Source: an uncultured Lachnospiraceae bacterium (GTDB lineage: Bacteria > Bacillota > Clostridia > Lachnospirales > Lachnospiraceae). From it: a stretch of DNA of 64,000 nucleotides. The stretch spans positions 38,433-102,432 of the forward strand of contig CAJUII010000001.1 of the NCBI GenBank assembly GCA_910586405.1, read 5' to 3'. Both the position numbers and the translations under genes were made by a program. A model generated the notes under the pieces. It did no database searches and had not been told where the DNA came from. It saw only the letters and a program-made list of their open reading frames with translations. Of this stretch, positions 37,550 through 46,332 are shown piece after piece (positions within the stretch are counted from its first letter, which is position 1; each line of letters starts with the position of its first letter).

Positions 37550-39277
37550 ATGGGTTTTATGGATGAATTTAACTTCTGGCTCAATGATGATTATTTTGAC
37601 CAGGCAACAAAGGACGAGCTCTTAAAGATTAAAGACAATGAGAGCGAGATTGAAGAACGTTTTTACAAGGAGCTTGAATTTGGTACTGGTGGTCTCAGGG
37701 GTGTGATTGGTGCTGGTACAAACCGCATGAACATCTACACTGTGAGAAAGGCATCACAGGGGCTGGCAAACTATATTATAAAAGCGAACGGACAGAGGAA
37801 AGGTATTGCTATTGCCTATGATTCACGATTCATGTCACCTGAATTTGCAGATGAGGCAGCGCTTTGTATGGCTGCAAACGGCATTAAGGCTTATGTGTTT
37901 GAGTCTCTTAGACCGACACCGGAGCTTTCTTTTGCGCTGAGGACACTCGGCTGTATCTCAGGAATTGTCATTACAGCGAGCCACAATCCGCCTGAGTACA
38001 ATGGCTATAAGGTATACTGGGAGGACGGCGCACAGATCACAGCGCCCAAGGACAAGGATATCATCGGCGAGGTGAAAGCAGTTACAGACTACCACACCGT
38101 GAAGACGATGGACAAGCAGGAAGCGATCAATGCTGGCTTGTATCAGGTGATCGGCGAAGAGATTGACGATGCATACATGGCAGAGTTAAAGAAGCAGATC
38201 ATCCATCCCGATGTAATCCAGGCGGTTGCGGATGATATCAAGATTGTGTATACACCGCTGTGCGGCACAGGCAATAAGCCGGTGAGAAGGATTCTGTCTG
38301 AGCTTGGCTTCAAGAACGTATTTGTTGTTCCTGAACAGGAGAATCCAGATCCGAAGTTCACGACGCTGGATTATCCGAATCCAGAGGACCCGAAGGCATT
38401 TACATATGCCTTAAAGCTTGCGAAGGAAAAGAATGCGGACATTGTGCTTGCGACAGACCCGGATGCAGACAGACTTGGCATCTATGCACTGGACACCAAG
38501 AGTGGAGAGTACAAGGCATTTACAGGAAATATGTCTGGAATGCTGATTGCAGAGTACATTTTGAGAGAGCGCAAGGCCACAGGGACAATGCCAGAGAATC
38601 CAGCGCTTGTCACCACGATCGTGACAACAAATATGACTACGCCGATCACAGACGCGTATGGCGTGAAGCTGATCGAAGTGCTCACAGGCTTTAAGTTTAT
38701 CGGCGAGCAGATCAAACTGTTTGAGCAGACAGGCTCCAACAACTATGTGTTTGGTCTTGAGGAGAGCTATGGCTGTCTTGCAGGAACGCACGCAAGGGAC
38801 AAGGATGCCGTCGTTGCGGTAATGTGTCTGTGTGAGGTTGCTGCTTGGTGCAAGAAGAACGGAAAGACCCTGTATGACATGATGCTTGAACTTTATGAGA
38901 AGTACGGATATTACAAAGAGACACAGTATGCGATCACGATGAAGGGCATCGATGGCTCTAAGCAGATTGCTGCCCTGATGGATAAGTTCAGGAGTAATCC
39001 GCCTAAGAAATTTGGCGAGCTTGGCGTTGTGCGTGTAAGGGATTATGAGAATGATGTGATCACGGAGCTTGAGACAGGCAAGACCTATTCTACGGGGCTT
39101 CCGAAGTCCAATGTGCTCTATTTTGACCTCACCAATGATTCATGGTGCTGTGCAAGACCTTCCGGCACAGAGCCAAAGATTAAATTCTACATGGGCGTGA
39201 AGGGTACCAGCCTTGAGGATGCCCAGAAGAAGGTAGAGGATCTGACCAATGAGGTGAAGGCAGTCATTGAAGAATAA
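37550..39277 (+). CDS. Phospho-sugar mutase (phosphoglucomutase type)
   Basis: Interconverts sugar 1- and 6-phosphates; probably supplies glucose-1-phosphate to RmlA and to UDP-glucose. The 575-residue alpha-D-phosphohexomutase shows the four family motifs in order: phosphoserine loop TASHNPPEYNGYK, metal loop DPDADRLGI, sugar loop EESYG and phosphate loop RPSGTEPK. ATG 37550 sits 8-9 bases after TGGAGGT; ATG 37526 is in frame but has no SD. Its codon use seems more orthodox than that of the GT2 genes, as expected for a housekeeping gene. A terminator hairpin follows. Relatives are named PgcA or Pgm; specificity cannot be fixed here. Confidence 0.92.
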   Translation: MGFMDEFNFWLNDDYFDQATKDELLKIKDNESEIEERFYKELEFGTGGLRGVIGAGTNRMNIYTVRKASQGLANYIIKANGQRKGIAIAYDSRFMSPEFADEAALCMAANGIKAYVFESLRPTPELSFALRTLGCISGIVITASHNPPEYNGYKVYWEDGAQITAPKDKDIIGEVKAVTDYHTVKTMDKQEAINAGLYQVIGEEIDDAYMAELKKQIIHPDVIQAVADDIKIVYTPLCGTGNKPVRRILSELGFKNVFVVPEQENPDPKFTTLDYPNPEDPKAFTYALKLAKEKNADIVLATDPDADRLGIYALDTKSGEYKAFTGNMSGMLIAEYILRERKATGTMPENPALVTTIVTTNMTTPITDAYGVKLIEVLTGFKFIGEQIKLFEQTGSNNYVFGLEESYGCLAGTHARDKDAVVAVMCLCEVAAWCKKNGKTLYDMMLELYEKYGYYKETQYAITMKGIDGSKQIAALMDKFRSNPPKKFGELGVVRVRDYENDVITELETGKTYSTGLPKSNVLYFDLTNDSWCCARPSGTEPKIKFYMGVKGTSLEDAQKKVEDLTNEVKAVIEE

Positions 39278-39286
39278 TGGATGACG

Positions 39287-39328
39287 ATGAAACCGGGCGG
39301 TTGGCACAAACCGTCTGGTTTCATTTCG
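39287..39328 (+). terminator. Terminator after the phospho-sugar mutase
   Basis: A 16-bp stem (39287-39302 with 39309-39324, with G-U pairs) and a 6-base loop (GGCACA), followed by a short pyrimidine run. It lies 9 bases after the mutase stop. The T tract is weak, so read-through to gtrA is possible. Confidence 0.6.
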
Positions 39329-39362
39329 TAAGAAATTGCAGGAATAATACGGGAGAAATTGC

Positions 39363-39824
39363 ATGAAAAAATTATATGCACAGATTATGAAATTCGGTAT
39401 CGTGGGTGTCATCTGCTTCGGTATCGACTATATTATTGGACTTTCAGTTATGAAAATGATCGTGAAACTGGGCGGCGATGAAGTGTTTAAAGCTGCGTCT
39501 ATGGCAGGGGCCGCGCTGGGATTTACAGTTTCCGTAGTGATAAATTATATTCTTACTTTTAAGTTTGTCTTTGAGCGCAAGGGGGATCTTGACCGCAGGA
39601 AGGAATTTGCAGCATTTATCGTCCTGAGTGTGATCGGCCTGGGGTTGAACTCGTTGATCATCTGGGTCTGTGTGGGACCGATTTATGGCAATATTGCATT
39701 TTTGCAGAGACTTTTGAATTATGATTTCGCATACACGGTGGCGAAGGTGATCGCGACAGCGATTGTGATGGTATACAATTTTATCAGCAGGAAGGTCTTT
39801 TTGGAAAAGAAAGATTCGCAGTAA
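39363..39824 (+). CDS. GtrA-family membrane protein (probable lipid-linked sugar flippase)
   Basis: A 153-residue GtrA-family protein with four membrane helices: FGIVGVICFGIDYIIG, then AALGFTVSVVINYILTFKFVF, which contains the family's NY..N/TF-type motif, and VMVYNFISRKVFL at the end. GtrA/GtcA proteins flip undecaprenyl-phosphate-linked sugars for wall or O-antigen side chains. A CsbB-like donor synthase (3412) and YfhO (4425) are in the same window, so all three parts of such a system are present, though not adjacent. CGGGAGA precedes ATG 39363. Confidence 0.85.
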   Translation: MKKLYAQIMKFGIVGVICFGIDYIIGLSVMKMIVKLGGDEVFKAASMAGAALGFTVSVVINYILTFKFVFERKGDLDRRKEFAAFIVLSVIGLGLNSLIIWVCVGPIYGNIAFLQRLLNYDFAYTVAKVIATAIVMVYNFISRKVFLEKKDSQ

Positions 39825-39846
39825 AAATAGGACATGGGGGAAAGCG

Positions 39847-41202
39847 ATGTCACTGGCACAGAATATCAAAAAAACAATTAACTACAGCAGAAAAAACGGG
39901 TATGGGGAGGCGGTTGTCGCGGCGTGGGAGCGCGTGACGGCAAAGTACTATGCAGATTATGATTACCGTGCGCCCGACACTGGAGAGCTGGAGAGACAGC
40001 GGGCGGACAGTCAGGCGTCAGCGCTCAAATTCTCAATACTTGTACCGGCGTACGAGACGCAGCGCGTGTACATGGAGGCATTGATTGAAAGCTGTATCGG
40101 ACAGACATATGCAAACTGGGAGCTTGTCATCGCGGATGGCAGTGCCAGTGATGTAGTCCGCGAGGTAGTTGACAGCTATCAGGATGCCCGCATCCGGTAT
40201 GTGAAGCTGGAGGAAAATCACGGGATCGCGGAGAACACAAACCAGGCGATACGGCTTGCGACAGGGGATTACTATGGGCTGCTTGACCATGATGATCTGC
40301 TGACCGCCGACGCGCTGTACGAGATGGCGTGCGCTGTCCGTGAGGGGATGCCGATACTCGCATATTCAGATGAAGATAAATGTGATGCGTCAGGAACGCA
40401 TTTTTACGATCCGCATTTCAAGATGGATTTTAATCTTGATCTGCTGTTGACAAATAATTACATCTGTCACTTTATGGTGGTGCGTGCGGATGTGCTCAGA
40501 AAGCTGGAGATCAGAAAGGAGTACGACGGCTCACAGGATTACGATGTGATTCTCAGAATCGTGAGCAGCCTGCTGATCAAGGAAAAGGGAACCAAGGAGG
40601 CGCAGCCTGTCGAGGACTGTATCGTGCATGTGCCGAAGGTGTTGTACCATTGGCGGTGTCACGAAAATTCCACAGCGGACAATCCGCAGAGCAAGATGTA
40701 CGCTTACGAGGCAGGGAAAAAGGCGCTGGTGGATTTTGCGCAGCGCATGGGCTGGAAAGTCGATGTGCGGCACAACAAGCATCTGGGCTTCTACCGGATT
40801 GAGTACAGGGACAATGTGCTGACGCATCGGCCCGACGTGGCGGCAGTGGGCGGATTTGTCGCGCGGCATGGCAAGGTGGCGGCAGGTGTGTATAAAGGTC
40901 AGCCGCTGCTGTATGCGGGCTATATGAATCGCATGGATCTGTATCAGAATACAGAGGCGCTTGATCTCAGGAATATGGCGGTCAATAAGGCATATCAGGA
41001 GGTCTATGAGGCGGTTGTCGGACATCCATATGAGAGCACGCTGTGCACGGAGAAGAAGGAATTGCCGCACTGGCTACAGGAGCTAGAGCGCGCCGCAGAC
41101 GGGGAGGCGCAATTGGCAAAGCTTGGTGAGGCGCTCGGCCGTCAGCTCATCGAAAAAGGGGGAAGACTGCTGCTTGACCCTGTGTGTGTGAGGAAATTGT
41201 GA
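39847..41202 (+). CDS. GT2 glycosyltransferase with a decayed second module
   Basis: A 451-residue protein. The N-terminal GT2 (about 60-290) is intact: FSILVPAYETQR, IADGSASDV, LLDHDDLLT, YSDEDKCD and the acceptor motif YDGSQDYDVILRI. The rest (about 320-400: DVAAVGGFVARHGKVAAG, LLYAGYMNRMD) aligns by eye with the acceptor half of module 2 in the enzyme at 35402, but the nucleotide-binding half is missing. It therefore looks like a two-module enzyme that kept only module 1. GGGGGAAAGCG precedes ATG 39847. Confidence 0.85.
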   Translation: MSLAQNIKKTINYSRKNGYGEAVVAAWERVTAKYYADYDYRAPDTGELERQRADSQASALKFSILVPAYETQRVYMEALIESCIGQTYANWELVIADGSASDVVREVVDSYQDARIRYVKLEENHGIAENTNQAIRLATGDYYGLLDHDDLLTADALYEMACAVREGMPILAYSDEDKCDASGTHFYDPHFKMDFNLDLLLTNNYICHFMVVRADVLRKLEIRKEYDGSQDYDVILRIVSSLLIKEKGTKEAQPVEDCIVHVPKVLYHWRCHENSTADNPQSKMYAYEAGKKALVDFAQRMGWKVDVRHNKHLGFYRIEYRDNVLTHRPDVAAVGGFVARHGKVAAGVYKGQPLLYAGYMNRMDLYQNTEALDLRNMAVNKAYQEVYEAVVGHPYESTLCTEKKELPHWLQELERAADGEAQLAKLGEALGRQLIEKGGRLLLDPVCVRKL

Positions 41203-41204
41203 CA

Positions 41205-42182
41205 ATGACAAAATCAACGATTGTGATACCAAACTATAATGGAATCAATTATATTCAATCCTGTCTGGAAAGTCTCTATGGCGGGACGACGAAGGAGATC
41301 GAGGTGATTGTGGTGGATAATGCCTCGACGGACGGCAGCATGGAGCTGGTGCGGGACCAGTTTCCGCAGGTGCGTCTGATTGTCAATGAGAAGAACATGG
41401 GATTTAGCTGTGCGGTCAATCAGGGAATCAGGAGCAGCAGGACACCGTATGTCATTCTGCTCAACAATGATACGCGGGCAGAGTTTTCCTTTGTTCACGA
41501 GCTTGAGAAGGTGATGGACCACGATAGAGAGAAAAAAATTTTTTCCGCCTCAGCAAAGTTGGTGTCATTGTATGACAAGGATAAGGTAGATGACGCGGGA
41601 GATTATTACTGCGCACTTGGGTGGGCGTTTGCAAGAGGCAAGGGCAGACCGCCTGCGCGCTATGATCAGGACTGTGACATTTTTGCAGCGTGTGCGGGGG
41701 CGGCGATTTATCGCAGGGAACTGCTGGAAGAAAACAAAGTCGGACTGTTTGATGAAGAACATTTTGCCTATTTTGAGGATATTGACATCGGTTACAGGGC
41801 AAAAATTTATGGATATAGAAACAAATTTGCGGCAAACTCTATAGTATACCATGCAGGGAGCGCAACGAGTGGATCGCGGTACAATGCCTTTAAGACGAGG
41901 CTGGCATCGAGAAACAGCGTCTATCTGATCTATAAAAATATGCCGGCTTTGCAGCTTGTGCTCAACCTGCCGTTCCTTGTCATAGGATTTTTGATCAAAA
42001 TGCTGTTTTTTGCCAGAAAAGGGATGGGAAGAGAGTATGTATTGGGACTGATTGGCGGAATCAGGCTTTCTATAAGCCCTTGCGGGAGACGGCACAAACA
42101 ATGTTTTGACAGGCACAGAATAGGAAATTACGTGTCGATACAGATAGAACTATGGAGAAATTTATTCAGACTTTTTGCATGA
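41205..42182 (+). CDS. GT2 glycosyltransferase (WbbL/rhamnosyltransferase-like)
   Basis: A 325-residue GT2: STIVIPNYNGINYI, IVVDNASTDGSMELV, FSCAVNQGI, ILLNNDTRAE, CAGAAIYRRELLEE and FAYFEDIDIGYRAK (catalytic ED region), with a basic and hydrophobic C-terminus (about 255-280) that may dock at the membrane. This pattern is shared with WbbL-type rhamnosyltransferases, but the sugar is not proven. ATG 41205 is chosen; it lies 2 bases after the previous stop with GAGGA upstream, while a GTG at 41184 would overlap the previous gene more. Confidence 0.85.
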   Translation: MTKSTIVIPNYNGINYIQSCLESLYGGTTKEIEVIVVDNASTDGSMELVRDQFPQVRLIVNEKNMGFSCAVNQGIRSSRTPYVILLNNDTRAEFSFVHELEKVMDHDREKKIFSASAKLVSLYDKDKVDDAGDYYCALGWAFARGKGRPPARYDQDCDIFAACAGAAIYRRELLEENKVGLFDEEHFAYFEDIDIGYRAKIYGYRNKFAANSIVYHAGSATSGSRYNAFKTRLASRNSVYLIYKNMPALQLVLNLPFLVIGFLIKMLFFARKGMGREYVLGLIGGIRLSISPCGRRHKQCFDRHRIGNYVSIQIELWRNLFRLFA

Positions 42183-42194
42183 GCAAAAAATAAG

Positions 42195-42223
42195 TTGTAC
42201 TTTTGGCTCAAATATTGTAGAAT
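42195..42223 (+). promoter_or_regulatory. Sigma-A-type promoter for the second initiating transferase
   Basis: TTGTAC (42195-42200), a 17-base spacer and TAGAAT (42218-42223), about 40 bases before the next gene. Confidence 0.6.
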
Positions 42224-42265
42224 GAAATGAGTTAAATTCTTTCCATTGGAATAAAGGTGAGAAAA

Positions 42266-43675
42266 TTGATAAGAGATCATCAGAAGTATTTTAATAAACT
42301 GCTGGTACTGCTCGATGCAATGGTCATAGCGGCTGCTTACTGGTTCTCTTGGTTTTTGTGGCTCAGCGGATATGTGAAGGAGAACGAACCCGGCATAGGT
42401 ATTTTGTCAGTGGAGACGTACTTTGCCGCACTTGTTGCCATTGTGCCGGGGTATCTGATTTTGTACAATACGTTTGATCTGTATTCGTCAAAGCGTACTG
42501 CGAAGACGATATACGAGATCTTTAACATTATAAAAGCGAACACAGTGGGGCTTCTGGCGATCATGGTGGTGCTCTTTGCCATCAATATACCAGACTTCTC
42601 ACGAGGAATGGTCGGTGTGTTCTATGGCATCAATATCATAGCGGAATCACTGATGCGCAAGTCTGTCAGGTATGGGCTTCGCAGGATGCGCAAGAAAGGC
42701 TATAATGTCAAGCACATCCTGCTGGTAGGATACTCGCGTGCCGGCGAAGAGTACATCAATAAGATCAAGGCAAATCCCGAGTGGGGGTATGAGGTATGCG
42801 GCATACTGGATGACCATGTGCCGGTGGGCGCTGTATATAAAGGCGTCAGGGTGACAGGCGAGATAGATGCGCTCACCACAGTCCTGACGAACAATCAGTT
42901 GGACGAGATCGGCATCACGCTCTCCCTGTCAGATTATGACAGGCTGGAGGCGATAGTCAATATTTGTGAAAAGTCAGGGGTACACACCAAATTTATCCCC
43001 GACTATAACAGCGTGATACCAAGCAGACCCTATCTGGAAGATCTGGATGGGCTTGCGGTGGTCAACATCCGAAGGGTGCCATTGAACAATATGGCAAATA
43101 TGCTGATCAAGCGTCTGGTGGACATTGTGGGTGCATTGGCAGCGATAGTGCTGTGCTCCCCCTTTATGCTGACGGCTGCTATAGCGGTGAAAGTGACAAG
43201 CAGGGGACCGCTGATTTTTAAACAGGAGCGTGTAGGACTGCACAACAAACCCTTTCAGATGTATAAATTTCGAAGCATGGAAGTTCAGAATGATGCCGAT
43301 GAGAAGAAGGGCTGGACGGTCAAAAATGATCCCAGAGTCACGAAGGTGGGCAGGATTCTGCGCAGCACCAGCATCGATGAGCTGCCACAGTTATTCAATG
43401 TGCTAAAGGGCGATATGAGTATGATCGGTCCGCGCCCGGAGCGGCCTCTTTTCGTTGAAAAATTCAGAGAGGAAATACCTAGGTATATGATAAAGCACCA
43501 AGTGCGCCCGGGAATCACAGGATGGGCGCAGGTCAATGGCTACAGGGGGGATACGTCTATCAAGAAGCGGATAGAGTATGACCTCTACTATATTGAGAAT
43601 TGGTCGATGGCATTTGATATTAAAATCTTATTTCTTACATTCTTTAGAGGTTTTATCAATAAAAATGCTTATTAA
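42266..43675 (+). CDS. Undecaprenyl-phosphate glucose/hexose phosphotransferase (WcaJ-like)
   Basis: A second initiating sugar-1-phosphate transferase, 469 residues. It has four or five N-terminal helices (about 10-125), a CoA-binding-like Rossmann region (ILLVGYSRAGEEYINK near 150) and the C-terminal catalytic domain: KRLVDIVGALAAIVL, KQERVGLHNKPFQMYKFRSM, STSIDELPQLFNVLKGDM, GPRPERPLF and RPGITGWAQVNGYRG. TTG 42266 is preferred because AAAGGTGAG ends five bases before it; GTG 42257 (472 residues) is in frame and possible. Compared with the enzyme at 11824, the motifs DELPQ and GPRPERP are closer to WcaJ/WbaP-type enzymes, so the two may start different glycans. Confidence 0.9.
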   Translation: MIRDHQKYFNKLLVLLDAMVIAAAYWFSWFLWLSGYVKENEPGIGILSVETYFAALVAIVPGYLILYNTFDLYSSKRTAKTIYEIFNIIKANTVGLLAIMVVLFAINIPDFSRGMVGVFYGINIIAESLMRKSVRYGLRRMRKKGYNVKHILLVGYSRAGEEYINKIKANPEWGYEVCGILDDHVPVGAVYKGVRVTGEIDALTTVLTNNQLDEIGITLSLSDYDRLEAIVNICEKSGVHTKFIPDYNSVIPSRPYLEDLDGLAVVNIRRVPLNNMANMLIKRLVDIVGALAAIVLCSPFMLTAAIAVKVTSRGPLIFKQERVGLHNKPFQMYKFRSMEVQNDADEKKGWTVKNDPRVTKVGRILRSTSIDELPQLFNVLKGDMSMIGPRPERPLFVEKFREEIPRYMIKHQVRPGITGWAQVNGYRGDTSIKKRIEYDLYYIENWSMAFDIKILFLTFFRGFINKNAY

Positions 43676-43738
43676 GTCTATTTTGTGACAGCGCTTTGTC
43701 AATAAAGGATGCCTATTAATCATAGGAGAGTGGATAAA

Positions 43739-45289
43739 ATGCAGGATTATGACAATAACAAAAACAGTAATATAAGGAGAATGCCAAGCGGTGAGCGGCA
43801 GCCTAGACCGAGCAGACAGCCAAGGCCCGATGGGGCGCCGCGTTCGGGTGGACAACAAAGACCCGCAGGACAAGCAAGACCTGACGGAGCGCCGCGTTCA
43901 AGCGGACAACAAAGACCCGCAGGGCAGACGAGAAGGCCGAGCGCAGACGGACAACAAAGACCCGCAGGCACATCACGTCCGGGCGGACAAGCAAGACCTC
44001 AAGGGGCGCCGCGTTCGGGTGGACAACAAAGACCCGCAGGACAGACGAGAAGACCAGCGTCAGGCGGACAGCCCAGACCTGCTGGACAGCAGCGGACAAA
44101 TACTAGACCGGAGTCTGACAGTCGCAGGCAGAATCCTCCGACAAACAATAAGCCGAGGAAAAATCCAAAGAACCTGACACCTCAGCAGGCGGCAAAGAAA
44201 AAACGCAGAAAGATTGTGATGTTTGTCGCGGAGATTTTTCTACTGCTGATTCTGGTGGGGGCGCTGTGGGCAGTGAATAAGACGAATAAGATCGAGTACG
44301 TTAAGATAAACAGAGAAGATGTATTTATCAATGACACGGTTATCAATGAGATTGATCAGGGGACCAGCAATATGAAAGGATATCGGAATATTGCACTCTT
44401 TGGCGTAGATTCCCGGGATCAGGAATTAGATAAGAACACACGTACAGATGTTATCATGATCGCATCCATCAATCAGGACACCAAGAAGGTTAAGCTCGTG
44501 TCGGTCTATCGTGACACTTGGCTGAATATGACAAATGACAAGTACAGTAAGGCGAATGCAGCTTACGCAAAGGGTGGCTCCAAGCAGGCGATTGGTATGC
44601 TCAACATGAATCTGGATCTCGATATCACAGATTTTGTGACAGTTGGATTTCAGGCCGTGATCGATACGGTGGACGCTGTCGGCGGCGTGGAGATCGATGT
44701 GACGGAGGAGGAGATCCCGTATCTCAACAGCTATCAGATCTCGATGGCTGGAGAACCGACAGGGCAGCTCAATGCTGCCGGTGAGCCAGAGTATGCGGCG
44801 ACGATCGGTGTAGATTACACACCTGTCACGAAGCCAGGACTACAGAAGCTCAATGGTCTTCAGGCGACTGCCTACTGCCGAATCCGTTATGTTGGCGGCG
44901 ATGGCGCGAGAACCGAGCGTCAGCGGACCGTGCTCACAAAAATGGCAAAGAAGGCGATGACGCTCAATCCAGCGACACTCAACAAGATTGCAAATGCTGT
45001 GTGCAGTGAGATTAAGACCTCGCTTGACATGCCGGAAATTCTGTCACTGCTTGCTGACATAGCAAGCTATGAGATCGGTGAATCCTCCGGCTTCCCGTTC
45101 AATGAACATGTCAAGATGAACGGGCACGTGGGCAATGCCAGTGTCGTAGTGCCAATCGACCTCAAGAAGAATGTTGTTCTGTTACATGAGTTTTTGTTTG
45201 AAGATCAGGAGTATGCGCCGTCTCCTACAGTGGAGAAGTGCAGCCAGCGCATTGCATCCGATACAGGAATCAGTTATAATGGAGAATAG
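43739..45289 (+). CDS. LytR-CpsA-Psr family wall-polymer ligase
   Basis: LCP proteins transfer undecaprenyl-linked polymers onto peptidoglycan outside the membrane. The 516-residue protein has a cytoplasmic tail of about 150 residues, very rich in Arg, Gln, Pro and Gly and made of in-frame repeats. One helix follows (about 155-178) and then the LCP domain (about 215-430) with NIALFGVDSRD, KNTRTDVIMIASIN, VSVYRDTWLNM, GGVEIDV and AYCRIRYVGGDGARTERQR (conserved Arg and Asp). ATG 43739 has AGGAGAG 8 bases upstream; ATG 43709 would add ten residues. A perfect terminator follows. The basic low-complexity tail is unusual. Confidence 0.92.
   Translation: MQDYDNNKNSNIRRMPSGERQPRPSRQPRPDGAPRSGGQQRPAGQARPDGAPRSSGQQRPAGQTRRPSADGQQRPAGTSRPGGQARPQGAPRSGGQQRPAGQTRRPASGGQPRPAGQQRTNTRPESDSRRQNPPTNNKPRKNPKNLTPQQAAKKKRRKIVMFVAEIFLLLILVGALWAVNKTNKIEYVKINREDVFINDTVINEIDQGTSNMKGYRNIALFGVDSRDQELDKNTRTDVIMIASINQDTKKVKLVSVYRDTWLNMTNDKYSKANAAYAKGGSKQAIGMLNMNLDLDITDFVTVGFQAVIDTVDAVGGVEIDVTEEEIPYLNSYQISMAGEPTGQLNAAGEPEYAATIGVDYTPVTKPGLQKLNGLQATAYCRIRYVGGDGARTERQRTVLTKMAKKAMTLNPATLNKIANAVCSEIKTSLDMPEILSLLADIASYEIGESSGFPFNEHVKMNGHVGNASVVVPIDLKKNVVLLHEFLFEDQEYAPSPTVEKCSQRIASDTGISYNGE
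43850..44040 (+). repeat. In-frame repeats encoding the Arg/Gln/Pro/Gly-rich LCP tail
   Basis: The 20-base core GGACAACAAAGACCCGCAGG recurs at 43850, 43904, 43949 and 44021. The spacings of 54, 45 and 72 bases are all multiples of nine, with related sequence between copies. The region encodes GGQQRPAGQ-like units. Confidence 0.85.
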
Positions 45290-45300
45290 AGGAGCCGATC

Positions 45301-45324
45301 AGGAACCGAAAACGGTTCCTTTTT
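45301..45324 (+). terminator. Strong rho-independent terminator after the LCP gene
   Basis: AGGAACCG (45301-45308), an AAAA loop, CGGTTCCT (45313-45320), then a run of five T (45320-45324): a perfect 8-bp stem with T tract, 11 bases after the stop. Confidence 0.9.
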
Positions 45325-45372
45325 GGCATATGTGCAGAGCACAGTGCCTTTGTGGGAAATGGGGGGATAGAA

Positions 45373-46305
45373 ATGCAGTACAGTGTTGACGCCATACTGT
45401 TAACATACAAGCCTGGAAAACAGGTTATGGAGCTGATCCGGGCATTGGAGGCGCAGAGATATCCCATACGTAAAATCATTATTATGAATACTGAAGAACG
45501 GTATTTTTACAATCTTTTTTATGGGACGGGATTTCTGGAGAACTACAAGAACATTGAGATTCATCATCTCTCAGAGAGAGAGTTTGATCATGGAAGAACA
45601 AGAGCGAAGGCGGTGCAGTACTCGAAATCAGATATTTTTGTCTGCATGACGCAGGATGCGATGCCGGAGGACGACCGGCTGATACAACGTCTCGTGGAGG
45701 CGCTCACGGAGCGGGAGGATATTGCAGCGGCGTATGCTAGGCAGCTGCCGCACAAGGATTGCCGTGAGATCGAGCGGTACACGAGGGCATTTAACTATCC
45801 TGACAAATCTTCTGTGAAGTCAGCGGCAGACTTGGACAGGCTCGGCATTAAGACTTTCTTTTGCTCGAATGTGTGTGCGGCATACAATCGGGAAATCTAT
45901 GAGCATATCGGCGGATTTGTCAAGAAGGCAATTTTTAACGAAGATATGGTTTATGCGGGGCATGCTGTCACTGCGGGATACCGCATTGCTTACGCGGCAG
46001 ATGCAAGAGTGCGCCATTCGCACAACTACACCTGTATGCAGCAGTTTCACAGAAACTTTGACTTGGGCGTATCGCAGGCAGAGCATCCTGAGGTGTTCGA
46101 GGTGGTATCGTCGGAGAGCGAGGGGGCAAAGCTGATTAAAAATACAATCAGGCATCTGGAAAAGACAAAAAAGTGGATGCAAATACCGTATCTGATCTTG
46201 TCGAGCGGATGTAAGCTGATGGGATATAAGCTGGGAAAACACTATAGAAGCCTGCCAATGCCTCTGGTGAGGTGGTGCAGTGCGAGCAGAAATTATTGGG
46301 ATTAA
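45373..46305 (+). CDS. GT2 glycosyltransferase (rhamnosyltransferase-like)
   Basis: A 310-residue GT2. It starts VDAILLTYKPGKQV, has EFDHGRTRAKAV (a motif common in rhamnosyltransferase-type GT2), FVCMTQDAMPEDD (acidic metal region), FFCSNVCAAYNREIYEHIGG, FNEDMVYAGHAV (catalytic base region) and HSHNYTCMQQFHRNFDLGV. ATG 45373 follows a GGGGGGA ribosome binding site; ATG 45352 would add seven residues. It is isolated from the upstream operon by a terminator, and glmS follows after 27 bases. Confidence 0.85.
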   Translation: MQYSVDAILLTYKPGKQVMELIRALEAQRYPIRKIIIMNTEERYFYNLFYGTGFLENYKNIEIHHLSEREFDHGRTRAKAVQYSKSDIFVCMTQDAMPEDDRLIQRLVEALTEREDIAAAYARQLPHKDCREIERYTRAFNYPDKSSVKSAADLDRLGIKTFFCSNVCAAYNREIYEHIGGFVKKAIFNEDMVYAGHAVTAGYRIAYAADARVRHSHNYTCMQQFHRNFDLGVSQAEHPEVFEVVSSESEGAKLIKNTIRHLEKTKKWMQIPYLILSSGCKLMGYKLGKHYRSLPMPLVRWCSASRNYWD

Positions 46306-46332
46306 GGAAATAATAATTGGAGGGTATGGAAG

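Noticed and set aside
43850..44040. Possible CRISPR-like repeats with a 20-base core
   Set aside because: The spacings (54, 45, 72) are uneven but all multiples of nine, the sequence between copies is also related, and the whole region is one coding frame of the LCP gene.
46306..46332. glmS ribozyme upstream of glmS
   Set aside because: The gap is only 27 bases, far too short for the ribozyme core, and the sequence is mainly a ribosome binding site.
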